Assembly: GCF_040833955.1 (NCBI RefSeq)
Contig: NZ_CP162133.1
Span: forward strand, 1,882,001 to 1,946,000
Source of the DNA: Leptospira sp. WS60.C2
GTDB taxonomy: Bacteria; Spirochaetota; Leptospiria; Leptospirales; Leptospiraceae
DNA length: 64,000 nt
Reading direction: 5' to 3'
Shown: piece after piece, positions 18,238 to 27,280 of the stretch
How positions within the stretch are numbered: the first letter of the stretch is position 1
Layout of the letters: each line of letters opens with the position of its first letter
Program-made: the position numbers and the translations under genes
Notes under the pieces: generated by a model
The model's input: the letters and a program-made list of their open reading frames with translations, nothing else
The model's database searches: none
What the model was told of the DNA's origin: nothing

Positions 18238-19686
18238 AACCAGACGTCTCTTGATCGTGATGCCGAACAATTAAAAAGCCTTGGCTTAAAGTCTGAATTT
18301 GACAGGAGCATGAGTTTTTGGGAAAATTTTTCCCTTGGATTTACATATCTTTCGCCCGTCGTGGGAGTTTATTCTGTATTTGCACTAGCCATCCAAGCAG
18401 GTGGACCACCTATGATTTGGAACTATCTCCTCGTAGGGTTCGGCCAATTTTTGGTATGTTTGGTGTTTGGAGAGGTGGTATCACAATATCCAATCTCAGG
18501 AGGAATTTATCCCTGGTCGCTTCGTCTTGTGGGGGAACGTTTTGCTTGGATGTCAGCTTGGATTTACGCCTGGGCACTTTTTACGTCCGTGGCAGCCGTT
18601 GCCGTCGGAGGTGCTCCCTTTTTGAATAATCTACTTGGTGTAGAACTCGGGAACACTGGCTTTATTTGGATTGCCATCGGAATGATTGTCATCTCCACCT
18701 TACTCAACTTAAGTGGAACAAAACTCCTAGCTCAAGTTGCATTCTTTGGATTTATCTGCGAACTTGTTGGTGCGATCCTTGTGGGTGGTTACCTTTTATT
18801 TTTTGCCAAAGTCAATTCCATCTCTATCTTATGGAACACATTTTCATTTGGTGATGGGATGAGTTATTTTCCAGCCTTCCTTGCCTCTTCTGTAGCCGCC
18901 ATGTTTTGTTATTATGGATTTGAAGCCTGCGGTGATGTTGCAGAAGAAACACCAAATGCAAGTTCTGCGATTCCTAAATCAATGCGAATGACCATTTACA
19001 TTGGAGGTGGTGCCGCAATTTTCATATGTTTGGCCCTTCTCTTGTCACTTCCAAATGTGGAAAAAGCTATTTCCGGCGAAGATGCCGATCCTGTTACCAC
19101 TACATTAACGACTGCGATGGGAATGACTGGGTATCGTTTGGTGATAGTTGTTGTAATGATTTCCTTCTTATCTTGTTTACTTAGCTTACAAGCGGCGGCA
19201 AGTCGCCTCCTTTTCTCTTTCGCAAGAGATGGAATGATTTTTGGTAGCCAATATTTAAACCATCTATCTAAAAAAGGAAAGGTTCCTACGAAAGCGTTGT
19301 TAATTACGGGAATCATTCCTATCATTATCACAAGTATGGGACATTGGTTACAAGATGCAGTGACGACGATCATTAGTTTTGCTTCCTCAGGAATTTATGT
19401 AGCGTTTCAGATGGTTGTATTTGCTGCTTTGTTTGCAAGACTTCGGGGATGGAAACCGCAAGGTTCGTTTACCTTAGGCAAATGGGGATTACCCATCAAT
19501 GTTCTTGCTTTGTTTTACGGAATCACGGCCGTTTCAAATATGGTGTGGCCAAGATCCCCTGAAGAACCATGGTTTATCAATTATGGAATGATCTTCACAT
19601 CTCTTGTTGTGGTGAGTACGGGAGTTCTTTATCTCTTCCTTGCAAAACCACATTTAAGAAAAAAATACGCCAAAACAGTTCTTTAA
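18235..19686 (+). CDS. APC-superfamily amino acid permease
   Basis: A 483-residue inner-membrane transporter with about 12 hydrophobic segments. The first helix has the helix-breaking GFTYLSPVVGVYSVFALA, and the second region SQYPISGGIYPWSLRLVG is the conserved APC motif. Similar proteins import amino acids, choline or polyamines (GABA-permease-like branch). The loop FARDGMIFGSQYLNHLSKKGKVPTKALL is typical. The substrate cannot be read from the sequence. The start codon lies in an inverted repeat (18199-18237). Confidence 0.88.
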   Translation: MNQTSLDRDAEQLKSLGLKSEFDRSMSFWENFSLGFTYLSPVVGVYSVFALAIQAGGPPMIWNYLLVGFGQFLVCLVFGEVVSQYPISGGIYPWSLRLVGERFAWMSAWIYAWALFTSVAAVAVGGAPFLNNLLGVELGNTGFIWIAIGMIVISTLLNLSGTKLLAQVAFFGFICELVGAILVGGYLLFFAKVNSISILWNTFSFGDGMSYFPAFLASSVAAMFCYYGFEACGDVAEETPNASSAIPKSMRMTIYIGGGAAIFICLALLLSLPNVEKAISGEDADPVTTTLTTAMGMTGYRLVIVVVMISFLSCLLSLQAAASRLLFSFARDGMIFGSQYLNHLSKKGKVPTKALLITGIIPIIITSMGHWLQDAVTTIISFASSGIYVAFQMVVFAALFARLRGWKPQGSFTLGKWGLPINVLALFYGITAVSNMVWPRSPEEPWFINYGMIFTSLVVVSTGVLYLFLAKPHLRKKYAKTVL

Positions 19687-19714
19687 TCCTCGAGAGTTTT
19701 GGGAGAGAGTTGAG

Positions 19715-20290
19715 TCAAACCACTCTTTCCCAAACCGCCCACTCTCCCATTTCCAATTCTTTTTTCAAAACAAGCTGATACCCCGGAAGAACACTTCCTC
19801 CAAATCCGTGATAGGTGATGAGTTTAGTGCCCACTTTACAACGAAACAAATGGTTCTTTAAAATTTGAACACTTTGCAGGAACAATAAGGCCGACTTTTC
19901 TTTTTGCATATCGATAGAAAAAGATGCTTTCATCGTTTCGTATAAAGGATTAAATGCATAATAATGAGAATGTCCCAAAGGGAAATCTTCCAGAAAACTT
20001 TGGTTTAAAAAACTGACGGATGATAGATTCCATTTTTCCCTTAGCGTTTCCGAAACCGTAAATAAGTCACTCCGATCTTCAATCCCAACGATCGGGAAAC
20101 GTCCTTTCGAAAGTGTCGCTAAATGGAGACAAAACTTCCCTACTCCGGAACCTAAATCGACTACCGAACGTATCGTTTGCTTTTGTAAGTATTCCCAAGT
20201 CAATTCGACAATTTGGATCGGAGTCCATTGGTAATGAGAAAGACTTTGGTAAGGAAGTGGAAGGTGGGAATCCCAATTTTGGTCTGTCAT
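19715..20290 (-). CDS. SAM-dependent methyltransferase-like protein
   Basis: A 191-residue class I methyltransferase-like protein. Motif I is VVDLGSGVGKFCLHLA, followed by IVGIEDRSDL (motif II acidic residue) and FLEDFPLGHSHYYAFNPLYE, where an NPPY-like motif would be expected but reads NPLYE. ATG at 20290 is preferred over the upstream in-frame 20341 because AGGGG lies about 5 bp before it. The substrate is unknown. The C-terminus KKELEMGEWAVWERVV reaches the intergenic gap after the permease gene. Confidence 0.75.
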   Translation of the reverse strand: MTDQNWDSHLPLPYQSLSHYQWTPIQIVELTWEYLQKQTIRSVVDLGSGVGKFCLHLATLSKGRFPIVGIEDRSDLFTVSETLREKWNLSSVSFLNQSFLEDFPLGHSHYYAFNPLYETMKASFSIDMQKEKSALLFLQSVQILKNHLFRCKVGTKLITYHGFGGSVLPGYQLVLKKELEMGEWAVWERVV

Positions 20291-20370
20291 TAGATCCCCT
20301 ACAGACTGAGTTCTTTTCTTTTGGAAAAATTGATTTCTCATTTTCTGATATTGTGTTACAACATTCCCCT

Positions 20371-20592
20371 ATGGATCAAAAAGTACAATACTTAAACCAA
20401 ATGATTGAAATCATCGACACAAAAGTTTCGATTTTCAAAAAAAACAAATCCAAACTACCACAGGCAGCATACCAAGCCGAAAAACAAGTCCTCACTCGTA
20501 CGATCCAAGATACCATTCAACTTGCCGAAGAAATCAAACCTGTTCCTTTTTCTCTCATCAATGATTTGAAAACTCTCATCAAACAACTCTAA
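20371..20592 (+). CDS. Small helical protein, unknown
   Basis: A 73-residue soluble protein, nearly all helical with a coiled-coil look (MDQKVQYLNQMIEIIDTKVS, then a Lys-rich stretch and LTRTIQDTIQLAEEIKPV). The frame is open further upstream but that part is antisense to the methyltransferase gene, so the ATG at 20371 is used. It lies 80 bp from the divergent methyltransferase start. No family is recognised. Confidence 0.55.
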   Translation: MDQKVQYLNQMIEIIDTKVSIFKKNKSKLPQAAYQAEKQVLTRTIQDTIQLAEEIKPVPFSLINDLKTLIKQL

Positions 20593-20636
20593 ACAAACTG
20601 AATCTAACTTTCGTCTAAACCTTTGTGAACGGCGTA

Positions 20637-21731
20637 ATGTCAAAACAAACCCTCGCTCCTATTGTCATTGGATCTGGAATCACAGGTGCCTCCATTGCGA
20701 TGATGAAACCAAACGTGAAGTTGTATGACAAAGCGAGAAACCCAGGAGGAAGGGTTTCGACAAAAACAACCAAAGACAACCAAATTCGCTTTGACTTTGG
20801 AGCCACTATGTTTCGAGACAAAATGGAGATACATTGGTTCGGAAAAGTCAGTGAATATAATCTATTCGAAATTTGGAACACGAATGGAATCTCCATCGCT
20901 ACGAAACCAATTTATGATCTAAATCATCATTATCCAATCGATGGTATGGATACACTTGTCTCTGGAATGTTAAAGAATCATACTCCAATCCAAAGTATGA
21001 CCTTAAAATCAATCTCTCAAAGAGAAAACAATGATTGGTCTTTATCATTTTTCTCCAACACAAAAAATCAAACGGAATCCATCTATACTTCCCAACTCGT
21101 TCTGACACTTCCAATTCCACAAATCATTGATCTATTTCAAAATTCAGAACCGAATCCCCAGTTTGAAAAATGGATTCGTTTTTTAGAACCTTATAATGAT
21201 TATAGAAAAACACTCGTTAGTTTGTTTTCTTGGAATGATTGGAAACCCGATTTAAATGCATTTGGTTTGGAAGGCAATTCGGACATTCCCATATCGACTC
21301 GCTTACAACGTGGTGATGACTGGGAATATGAAAGTTGGGAACATATCAAATATCCAAGTCCATCAAACAAAGGAGCTAATTTACTCGTTCAATTTTCAGC
21401 CTTATTTTCAGAGATGCATTTTGATTCTTGGATGGATGTGGAGAAAAAACCGACTCCTTTTTATGAGGAAATGCTAAAAAATGTTGTGCAAGAAAAGTGG
21501 TTAGCGCCTCCACCAGATCAAATTTGGAACCATCGTTGGAAATTTGCACAAGCACAAATGCCCCTCCTTGGACGAGAAGGAGCACTCAAACTCGATTCAG
21601 AAGAATTCCAAGAATGGATATCTCTCTGCAAAGAAACTGGAATCATGATACTAGGAGATTGGCTCTTTGGAGCCAAAATTGAGCGAGTGATCGGTGGAGT
21701 TCATTTTCTCATCCACAATCAAATTTTATGA
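20637..21731 (+). CDS. FAD/NAD(P)-binding amine-oxidase-like oxidoreductase
   Basis: A 364-residue flavoprotein. The dinucleotide-binding loop is IVIGSGITGASIAM, followed by YDKARNPGGRVSTKT, the second FAD-contact motif common to renalase-like and amine-oxidase-like proteins, and DFGATMF. The C-terminus has ILGDWLFGAKIERVIGG, typical of the flavin-proximal GD motif. The substrate is unknown. GTG at 20625 is an alternative start. The end overlaps the converging DUF1499 gene by 6 bp. Confidence 0.8.
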   Translation: MSKQTLAPIVIGSGITGASIAMMKPNVKLYDKARNPGGRVSTKTTKDNQIRFDFGATMFRDKMEIHWFGKVSEYNLFEIWNTNGISIATKPIYDLNHHYPIDGMDTLVSGMLKNHTPIQSMTLKSISQRENNDWSLSFFSNTKNQTESIYTSQLVLTLPIPQIIDLFQNSEPNPQFEKWIRFLEPYNDYRKTLVSLFSWNDWKPDLNAFGLEGNSDIPISTRLQRGDDWEYESWEHIKYPSPSNKGANLLVQFSALFSEMHFDSWMDVEKKPTPFYEEMLKNVVQEKWLAPPPDQIWNHRWKFAQAQMPLLGREGALKLDSEEFQEWISLCKETGIMILGDWLFGAKIERVIGGVHFLIHNQIL

Positions 21732-22178
21732 TTCTTCTTTTCCTAAGATTTCTCGAAACGTATTCACTCGCCGTCGATTCGCAAAGATATCCCAGAGTCC
21801 AAGAATGGATTGAGAGCGAACTTGTGCTTCCTTTTTGTCACTCGGAAAATAGACTTCCACTCGATCAGGAAAGCGAAACACTTTTGTAAAAAAGATGATC
21901 CGAATGTATTCCCCTTCCTTCTCTTCACTGATAAAAATATTTTCAGACTCATGAAAGTATTTAGAAATTCGTTTGTATGCTTCTTCTCTAGAAGAGGAAT
22001 ACACAATGGGATCCACTTTGTGAACAAAATTGTATTTCATACTTTGCGATGAAACACAGTTAGGTGATGGTGGACAACCTCGAAGTTCCCCATTGTCCAC
22101 TCCCGAAAAGGGGCTGAGAACACTCATGCAACAAATGAAAAAAACGCCTAAAGCAGCTTCCATATTTCCATGAATCAA
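21726..22178 (-). CDS. DUF1499-family exported protein
   Basis: A 150-residue protein. The DUF1499 hallmark CPPSPNCVSSQ is present, with the downstream segments FVHKVDPIVY and FRFPDRVEVYFPSDKKEAQVRSQSILGLWDIFANRRRVNTF. A hydrophobic N-terminus (AALGVFFICCMSVLSPFSG) suggests export or membrane anchoring. ATG at 22163 is a possible later start. Family function is unknown. Confidence 0.85.
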   Translation of the reverse strand: MIHGNMEAALGVFFICCMSVLSPFSGVDNGELRGCPPSPNCVSSQSMKYNFVHKVDPIVYSSSREEAYKRISKYFHESENIFISEEKEGEYIRIIFFTKVFRFPDRVEVYFPSDKKEAQVRSQSILGLWDIFANRRRVNTFREILGKEES

Positions 22179-22233
22179 TTCTTGTGTATTTTTTACTTGC
22201 AGAATTTATTTTGAGCATTAGTTTCCTTATTCC

Positions 22234-23118
22234 ATGAAACGAATCTTAAAACTCACAACGATCTTTTTGTTCTTTAGTATCATCCTACTCTTTGGCATCG
22301 CCTATTATTTTTCGGGGATGGTGTTATATCCCAAGGTTCGTTGTAACCCAGACCATCATGTGTATTGTAAGGGACCAAAAGAGTTAAATTTAGCGTATGA
22401 AGAAGTGACCATCACTACCGAAGACAAATTGAACCTTGTTAGTTACTGGATTCCCACCAAACCTTCGAAAGGTTCTATTTTGATGGTGCATGGACATGGT
22501 GGGCAAAGAAATGAAGGACTTCGTTTTGCCAAAAGTTTACACGAAGCTGGATACAACTTACTACTTCTTAGCCTTAGAAGAAACCATGGTGGGTATGCTA
22601 CGATGGGTGGACTAGAACAAAAAGATGTAAATGCAGCTCTTCAGTTTTTGTTAGTAAAAGGAGAAACCAAAATTGGGATTTTTGGATTCTCGATGGGATC
22701 TGCCACAAGCATCATTGCCATGGCAAACCATCCCGAAATCAAAGCTGGACTCTTTAGCAGTGGGTATGCAAGTGCCATGGATGTCCTCATTGAATCCGCC
22801 AAACGTGATTTTGGAATTCCTTATTATCCCCTTATCCCCGTTGTGAAATTGGTATTGGACCTTCGCAGTGGAATTGATATGGATTCGGTTCGTCCCATTG
22901 ATTCTATCGCAAACATCCATCCTAGACCCATTGCCATTTTCCATTGTCAAATGGATGATTATGTGGACTATCATCATGCAACGGACTTATATGCGAGAGC
23001 AAAAGATCCAAAACGTTTATGGGCACCTGAATGCAAAAAACATGAACAGATTTGGAATTTCAATCCGAAAGGAGCAGAGAAACGATCCGTAGATTTTTTT
23101 ACGATGTATTTGAAGTGA
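22234..23118 (+). CDS. Alpha/beta hydrolase, membrane-anchored or exported
   Basis: A 294-residue hydrolase. A hydrophobic N-terminal segment (about 5-30) should anchor or export it. The oxyanion region is VHGHGGQRNEG, the nucleophile elbow is GFSMGS, and the acid and base are likely Asp in CQMDDYVD and His in KKHEQIW. Close in pattern to the YfhR/BEM46-like family. Substrate unknown. It sits just before the disrupted small-gene patch. Confidence 0.85.
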   Translation: MKRILKLTTIFLFFSIILLFGIAYYFSGMVLYPKVRCNPDHHVYCKGPKELNLAYEEVTITTEDKLNLVSYWIPTKPSKGSILMVHGHGGQRNEGLRFAKSLHEAGYNLLLLSLRRNHGGYATMGGLEQKDVNAALQFLLVKGETKIGIFGFSMGSATSIIAMANHPEIKAGLFSSGYASAMDVLIESAKRDFGIPYYPLIPVVKLVLDLRSGIDMDSVRPIDSIANIHPRPIAIFHCQMDDYVDYHHATDLYARAKDPKRLWAPECKKHEQIWNFNPKGAEKRSVDFFTMYLK

Positions 23119-23261
23119 AAGAGCGATGGAGATATATTTTTTATCACTTTTTTAAAAAGAATTTTCTCACCTATAGCAAAATTCTACCGAATGAATTTCT
23201 ATCAGAATATTTTGTCCTACCTCTATGTTACTTTGGATTATATGACAAGAGGTACATATGA
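23115..23261 (+). CDS. Possible small coupled ORF, 48 aa
   Basis: A GTG at 23115 inside the stop of the hydrolase gene opens a 48-codon frame that ends 4 bp into the next ATG (ATGA at 23258-23261). The product would be aromatic-rich (WRYIFYHFFKKNFLTYSKIL, then LSEYFVLPLCYFGLYDKRYI). The two overlaps suggest translational coupling, but nothing recognisable is encoded. It may be the decayed tail of a larger gene. Confidence 0.25.
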   Translation: MKERWRYIFYHFFKKNFLTYSKILPNEFLSEYFVLPLCYFGLYDKRYI

Positions 23262-23740
23262 TACTCAATCATCCGAATCAATACGACTTTGATCTTTTAA
23301 ATGAGGAAGACTCGGATTTGTATACTTACACATTTGATCTTGCTAAATTGGAAAAGATTTCCCCATATTATGGTCAATCCGTTTGGGAATCTTTGAAAAA
23401 TGCTTTGAAGGAATTCATACCGGACAAATCGACAAATTTTGTCATTTTTAGTGGAGATGATTTCTATGACGGTCTTCCCATTTCCTACCAAATTGGAATT
23501 CTAGGTGATATCGAAAACAATTTGCACAAAATTCTAATCCAGGAATTTCAAAAACATGATGCATTTAGTTAGTTCAATTTTTCCGAAAATGAATCCCTGA
23601 TTGCCCAATACAGGTTTTATAAAAAGAAAGTCTATATTTACAATCAGTTTGAATCTGGTTCCTTTTTTGATGAAACCATAGGTCGAGATGTTTATCCGAG
23701 ATACTTACTTCATGAAGATATGATGGGATATCTTTCATAA
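23258..23740 (+). pseudogene. Small unknown gene broken by an in-frame amber codon
   Basis: An ATG at 23258, with AAGAGG 5 bp upstream, opens a 104-codon acidic, aromatic-rich frame ending at TAG 23570-23572. The same frame continues for 55 more codons to TAA at 23738-23740, and that second part has the same composition (AQYRFYKKKVYIYNQFESGS, then RDVYPRYLLHEDMMGYLS). This suggests an original protein of about 160 residues interrupted by a nonsense mutation. I do not recognise the family. A sequencing error or a normal stop with chance extension are alternatives. Confidence 0.5.
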
Positions 23741-23995
23741 GGATAAATCCAATGATGCGAGATACAATATTTCTAAAGAACGTTGGGTGACTAAAGAGGG
23801 TGTGTCCTCTAATGGAGCTGAGGCTAGAAACAATCTATTAAAGCAAAGTTTCCGCAGTTATGGGTTTCTCAGTTGTAAGTGGGGACAACTGGCACTGGAT
23901 GAGATTAGTTTTCTTGGGAATGTAAGATTTGTTCCTGAACTTAAGAATCTACTGAGTTTGGGGGATTCTAGAAATGTGGGCTTCGGTGATTACCA

Positions 23996-24014
23996 CTGCT
24001 CGAAGGGGGACTCG
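23996..24014. repeat. Direct repeat of the tRNA-Leu 3' end, distal copy
   Basis: The 19 bases at 23996-24014 are identical to 24196-24214, exactly 200 bp away. The second copy contains the last 18 nucleotides of the minus-strand tRNA-Leu gene. A duplicated tRNA 3' end is the usual mark of integrase-mediated insertion at that tRNA. Confidence 0.6.
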
Positions 24015-24160
24015 CCCTCTCCGCTGTTTGGACTTCCTGTCCAAACAACGCTCCGAGGCACGGTTTCCCTCGTCGCCTCCCTTCCAGGTCGGCTCATTCG
24101 AATCATTGCTCCCTATGGGTCGCAACGATTCTTCTCGAAAAACTGTTCGAGTCAAAATGC
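24000..24160. repeat. GC-rich hairpin element next to tRNA-Leu
   Basis: This stretch is markedly more GC-rich than its neighbours and has no coding character. It contains a perfect hairpin, GTTTGGAC (24026-24033) with GTCCAAAC (24039-24046) and a 5-base loop. It begins with CTCGAA and ends with CTCGAA...TTCGAG near 24137-24154. This may be a dispersed intergenic repeat or a structured RNA; only a genome-wide search can tell. Confidence 0.4.
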
Positions 24161-24195
24161 TTAGTCTATAATGATTGTTTTGTGAAAATTATGAT

Positions 24196-24214
24196 CTGCT
24201 CGAAGGGGGACTCG
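24196..24214. repeat. Direct repeat of the tRNA-Leu 3' end, tRNA copy
   Basis: The tRNA-proximal copy of the 19-bp repeat. It covers the acceptor 3' strand and part of the T arm of tRNA-Leu plus one flanking base. Confidence 0.6.
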
Positions 24215-24278
24215 AACCCCCACACCTTGCGGCACTACCACCTCAAAGTAGCGTGTCTACCAATTCCACCATCCGAGC
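24197..24278 (-). tRNA. tRNA-Leu(GAG)
   Basis: The reverse strand folds as a class II tRNA of 82 nt. The acceptor arm is GCTCGGA with TTCGAGC and discriminator A. The D arm contains TGGTAGACAC, the anticodon arm CTACT-TTGAGGT-GGTAG gives anticodon GAG, then come a variable arm and the T arm GGGGGTTCGAGTCCCCC. The body is close to E. coli leuU. CCA is not encoded. Confidence 0.95.
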
Positions 24279-24378
24279 GGGTGTGTATGGACAGGGTAGG
24301 AAAACTGCTTCTTTCGTCAAGGAGATGAATTTTCTCTTGTCACTGCGACTCAAGATTCGGTAGGCTGTAGGGGCAAGT

Positions 24379-25017
24379 ATGCAAGTCTCCGATCTAACCT
24401 TTCGCTTCAAATTGCTCTTTTTAGGGTTTCTTTCCCCTGTTTTTCTCACTTTGGGACTCTTATTTTCAGCACCCTATTGGTTAGGTACAAATGACCCGTA
24501 CCAAAAATCAGATGTTGCTGTTTTAGAAATTACAGAAGACCTACCAACCAAAAAAAACCTAAAAGCCATTTCCAATTTATATGCTAAGTCTGATTTCAAG
24601 AAACTAATTCTTGTTAGTAAAGAAGACAAAGCACAAACTAAATTAATTGGTCCTTTCGAAATTGACCAAAAAACGAAAGAAGTCCTCATCGCCAATGGAA
24701 TTCCCAGTGCGCAAATCGTCTCCCTTGTGATTCCCATATCCAAAATGGGTGACACAGACGAGGCATCCAAAAACCTATTAAAAATAGCTGTTTCTGACAA
24801 CTTAGGTTCCGTTTTACTCCTCACACCGGAGTTTGATAAAAGACGTATTTTGAATACTTACAAAAAAACGTTAACGAGTTTGCCTGTGAAAGTTTCAGCA
24901 TACGGATTTCCCTCTGAAGTGTCAGGTTCCAATTGGTTTTTGTCGGAAGCTGGGGTGAAAGAAATTTCCGTTGCATTAGTCCGTTACATTCATTCTTACG
25001 TAAGAGGTATCCAATAA
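24379..25017 (+). CDS. Membrane-anchored protein, possibly YdcF/DUF218-like
   Basis: A 212-residue protein with one N-terminal transmembrane segment (about 12-33) and a soluble, probably periplasmic domain. [20 protein letters not shown] and the C-terminal [21 protein letters not shown] faintly recall DUF218/YdcF proteins, but the usual GGG and catalytic-like residues are absent, so the assignment is tentative. It ends one base before lysS and is probably in the same transcript. Confidence 0.6.
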   Translation: MQVSDLTFRFKLLFLGFLSPVFLTLGLLFSAPYWLGTNDPYQKSDVAVLEITEDLPTKKNLKAISNLYAKSDFKKLILVSKEDKAQTKLIGPFEIDQKTKEVLIANGIPSAQIVSLVIPISKMGDTDEASKNLLKIAVSDNLGSVLLLTPEFDKRRILNTYKKTLTSLPVKVSAYGFPSEVSGSNWFLSEAGVKEISVALVRYIHSYVRGIQ

Positions 25018-25018
25018 C

Positions 25019-26512
25019 ATGGATGAAATCAAAGATTCCAACGAACTCATTGAACAAAGAATTCAAAAGATAAACGATTTAAAAACAAAAGGAATCAACC
25101 CTTACCCACTTCGTTTTTTTCCAAACGCTGATTCTAAAACGTTAATCGCTGGTTTTGACCCAAACAACACTGAGAAAAAATCCTTTAAACTCGGTGGACG
25201 TTTGCATGCAAAACGTGTGATGGGAAAAGCAAGTTTTGCTCATTTAAAAGATGCAGAAGGCCTCATCCAATTGTATGCCACAAGGGATGACTTAGGAGAA
25301 GAAAATTATTCTCTCTTCAAGTCCCTCGACCTAGGGGATTGGATAGGAATCGAAGGATGGCTCTTCCAAACGCAAAAAGGAGAGACCACCCTCCACTTAA
25401 CAAACGTTCAACTGCTTGCCAAATGTATACGCCCTCTTCCTGTTGTGAAAGAAAAAGATGGCGTGATCTATGATGCGTTTTCAGATGTTGAACAACGCTA
25501 TCGAATGCGTTACGTTGACCTTGTTGTCAATGAAAACGTACGCGAAACCTTTAAGATGCGTTCTCGTATCATCTCGGAAATCCGAAAGTTTTTAACAAAC
25601 GAAGGATTTTTGGAAGTGGAAACTCCGATGATGCAACCTATTGCAGGAGGGGCGGCGGCACGACCATTTGTCACCCACCACAACACTCTTGATATGGAGC
25701 TTTTCCTACGCATCGCACCTGAACTCTATTTAAAACGTCTCATTGTAGGTGGAATGGACCGAGTGTTTGAACTCAATAGAAACTTCCGTAACGAAGGAAT
25801 CTCTACAAAACACAATCCAGAGTTTACGATGATGGAAGCCTATATGGCGTTTGGTGACATGGAAACCATGTTGTCTCTCACGGAAAGAATGATCGTATCC
25901 GTTGCCAATGCCATTGGAAAAGGCCTAAAATTTGCGTATGGAAAAGACCAAATTGACCTCACTCCTCCTTGGAAACGTGTGAAGTACATAGACATCATCA
26001 AAGAATACTCGGGCATTGATTTTAGCCAAATCACGGATGTAAAAGAAGCAATTGAAAAAGCAAAATCCAAAGGGGTGGATTCTTCGGATTCTGTTTCTAT
26101 TTGGAAAGTTTGTGATGATGTCTTCAGTGCCCTAGTGGAGCCACACCTCATCCAACCTATCTTTATTACCGATTTTCCAAAAGAACTCTCCCCTCTTGCC
26201 AAATCAAGAGAAGACGATCCAAAATATGTGGAACGTTTTGAGCCATATGTGGCCGGAAGAGAAATCGGGAACGCCTTTACAGAGTTAAACGATCCATTTG
26301 ACCAAAGAGAACGTTTTGAAGAACAGGTAAAACAAAGGGAAGCTGGGGATGATGAAGCCTTTATGATGGATGATGATTACATCCGGGCCTTAGAATACGG
26401 ACTTCCTCCAACCGGTGGACTTGGAATTGGAATCGATCGTTTGGTGATGTTACTCACAGACTCTCATTCCATTCGGGATACGATTTTATTCCCTCTTATG
26501 AGACCAGAGTAA
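25019..26512 (+). CDS. lysS: Lysyl-tRNA synthetase, class II
   Basis: A 497-residue cytoplasmic enzyme that charges tRNA-Lys. An N-terminal OB-fold anticodon-binding domain (about 55-150) precedes the class II core: motif 1 around [11 protein letters not shown], motif 2 [21 protein letters not shown], and motif 3 [24 protein letters not shown] precedes the ATG. A terminator follows. tRNA-Lys(TTT) is elsewhere in this window at 56402. Confidence 0.97.
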   Translation: MDEIKDSNELIEQRIQKINDLKTKGINPYPLRFFPNADSKTLIAGFDPNNTEKKSFKLGGRLHAKRVMGKASFAHLKDAEGLIQLYATRDDLGEENYSLFKSLDLGDWIGIEGWLFQTQKGETTLHLTNVQLLAKCIRPLPVVKEKDGVIYDAFSDVEQRYRMRYVDLVVNENVRETFKMRSRIISEIRKFLTNEGFLEVETPMMQPIAGGAAARPFVTHHNTLDMELFLRIAPELYLKRLIVGGMDRVFELNRNFRNEGISTKHNPEFTMMEAYMAFGDMETMLSLTERMIVSVANAIGKGLKFAYGKDQIDLTPPWKRVKYIDIIKEYSGIDFSQITDVKEAIEKAKSKGVDSSDSVSIWKVCDDVFSALVEPHLIQPIFITDFPKELSPLAKSREDDPKYVERFEPYVAGREIGNAFTELNDPFDQRERFEEQVKQREAGDDEAFMMDDDYIRALEYGLPPTGGLGIGIDRLVMLLTDSHSIRDTILFPLMRPE

Positions 26513-26552
26513 AAACAGTCTAGCCCCACACAGTCTAAGCTGCTTCGAAAAT

Positions 26553-26590
26553 ACCTCTCCCGAACATTTCTGTTTTGGAGAGGTTTTTTG
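26553..26590 (+). terminator. Intrinsic terminator after lysS
   Basis: ACCTCTCC (26553-26560) pairs with GGAGAGGT (26577-26584) around a 16-base loop and is followed directly by a T-run. Confidence 0.8.
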
Positions 26591-26674
26591 TTTTCAGAAG
26601 GAAACCGTTCTAAAACGTTTTGTCTTTACTCAAAGAGTTTGAGTCAAGTACCCAATTACTTCTAGGAAGCCCTA

Positions 26675-27223
26675 TTAACGTTTGTTAATATTGAGTTTAG
26701 GTTCGGATTCAATCACACGGATGAGTTTCGACAAATTGGTTTGGAATTTGGTCGTTTGGCTTGCATTCAATTGATAATTGATGGTTTCCCTGCGATTCGT
26801 GTAACTGATTGTGATGGTCTGGTTTTCCCCGATTTTCGGGAGGATGTCTTGTGTCAAAGCCGAGGTCACAATGATGGTATCGGAATAATCAGTGTTTGTC
26901 TTTTTCAAGTTGTACCAAGTTTCCCCAATTTTGAGCGATACACCAATCGGGATGTCTACATCAAACGTTCCAATTTCATACAAAAGGAAATAGGTCACCG
27001 CACTAGTCGCATTGTCTCGTTCCGCTTTGAAATAGACACATGGCCTTTTTCCGGGGAACAACCAGAGGTATTTTTCCATACAAATGTCGTTGGAAATGGC
27101 TGTTTGTTGTTCCAAAGTTGGTTCAGGGGTCACCACAAAGGCCTTACTTCCCGAACAGGAAACAAGGACCAAAAAAAGGAGGAAAATGGAGGAAATTCGG
27201 GTCAAAGAGAAGATTCTTTCCAT
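26675..27223 (-). CDS. Lipoprotein of unknown function
   Basis: A 182-residue protein with a signal peptide and lipobox (LVLVSC, Cys23) followed by SGSK. The mature part has Cys residues at CMEKYLWLFPGKRPC, suggesting one disulfide, and a beta-rich pattern (TWYNLKKTNTDYSDTIIVTS). It is probably anchored to a membrane. It diverges from serA; the 57 bp between them must carry both promoters. Confidence 0.7.
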   Translation of the reverse strand: MERIFSLTRISSIFLLFLVLVSCSGSKAFVVTPEPTLEQQTAISNDICMEKYLWLFPGKRPCVYFKAERDNATSAVTYFLLYEIGTFDVDIPIGVSLKIGETWYNLKKTNTDYSDTIIVTSALTQDILPKIGENQTITISYTNRRETINYQLNASQTTKFQTNLSKLIRVIESEPKLNINKR

Positions 27224-27280
27224 GATAAGCCCAACCTTTTTCGAGATGCAAGGTTTGGCAAAGGAAAAAATCCTGTTCCT

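Larger units (their letters stand above)
23742..24164 (+). pseudogene. Gene remnant of unknown function
   Basis: In another frame, open from 23724, codons give a protein-like sequence: DKSNDARYNISKERWVTKEG followed by LLKQSFRSYGFLSCKWGQLA and VPELKNLLSLGDSRNVGFG. The coding character stops near 24000, where a GC-rich hairpin element begins and the frame merely runs on to 24164. There is no convincing start with a ribosome-binding site (GTG at 23787 is the first candidate). It may be the frameshifted continuation of the preceding broken gene or an independent decayed gene. Confidence 0.4.

Noticed and set aside
23742..24000. CRISPR Cas6-like remnant
   Set aside because: The Gly-rich end loosely recalls RAMP proteins, but there are no repeats, no other Cas genes and the similarity is too weak to use.
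26741..27280. N-terminal extension of SerA
   Set aside because: The frame is open for 180 codons before the serA ATG, but that part is antisense to a lipoprotein gene, and E. coli SerA matches from the ATG at 27281.
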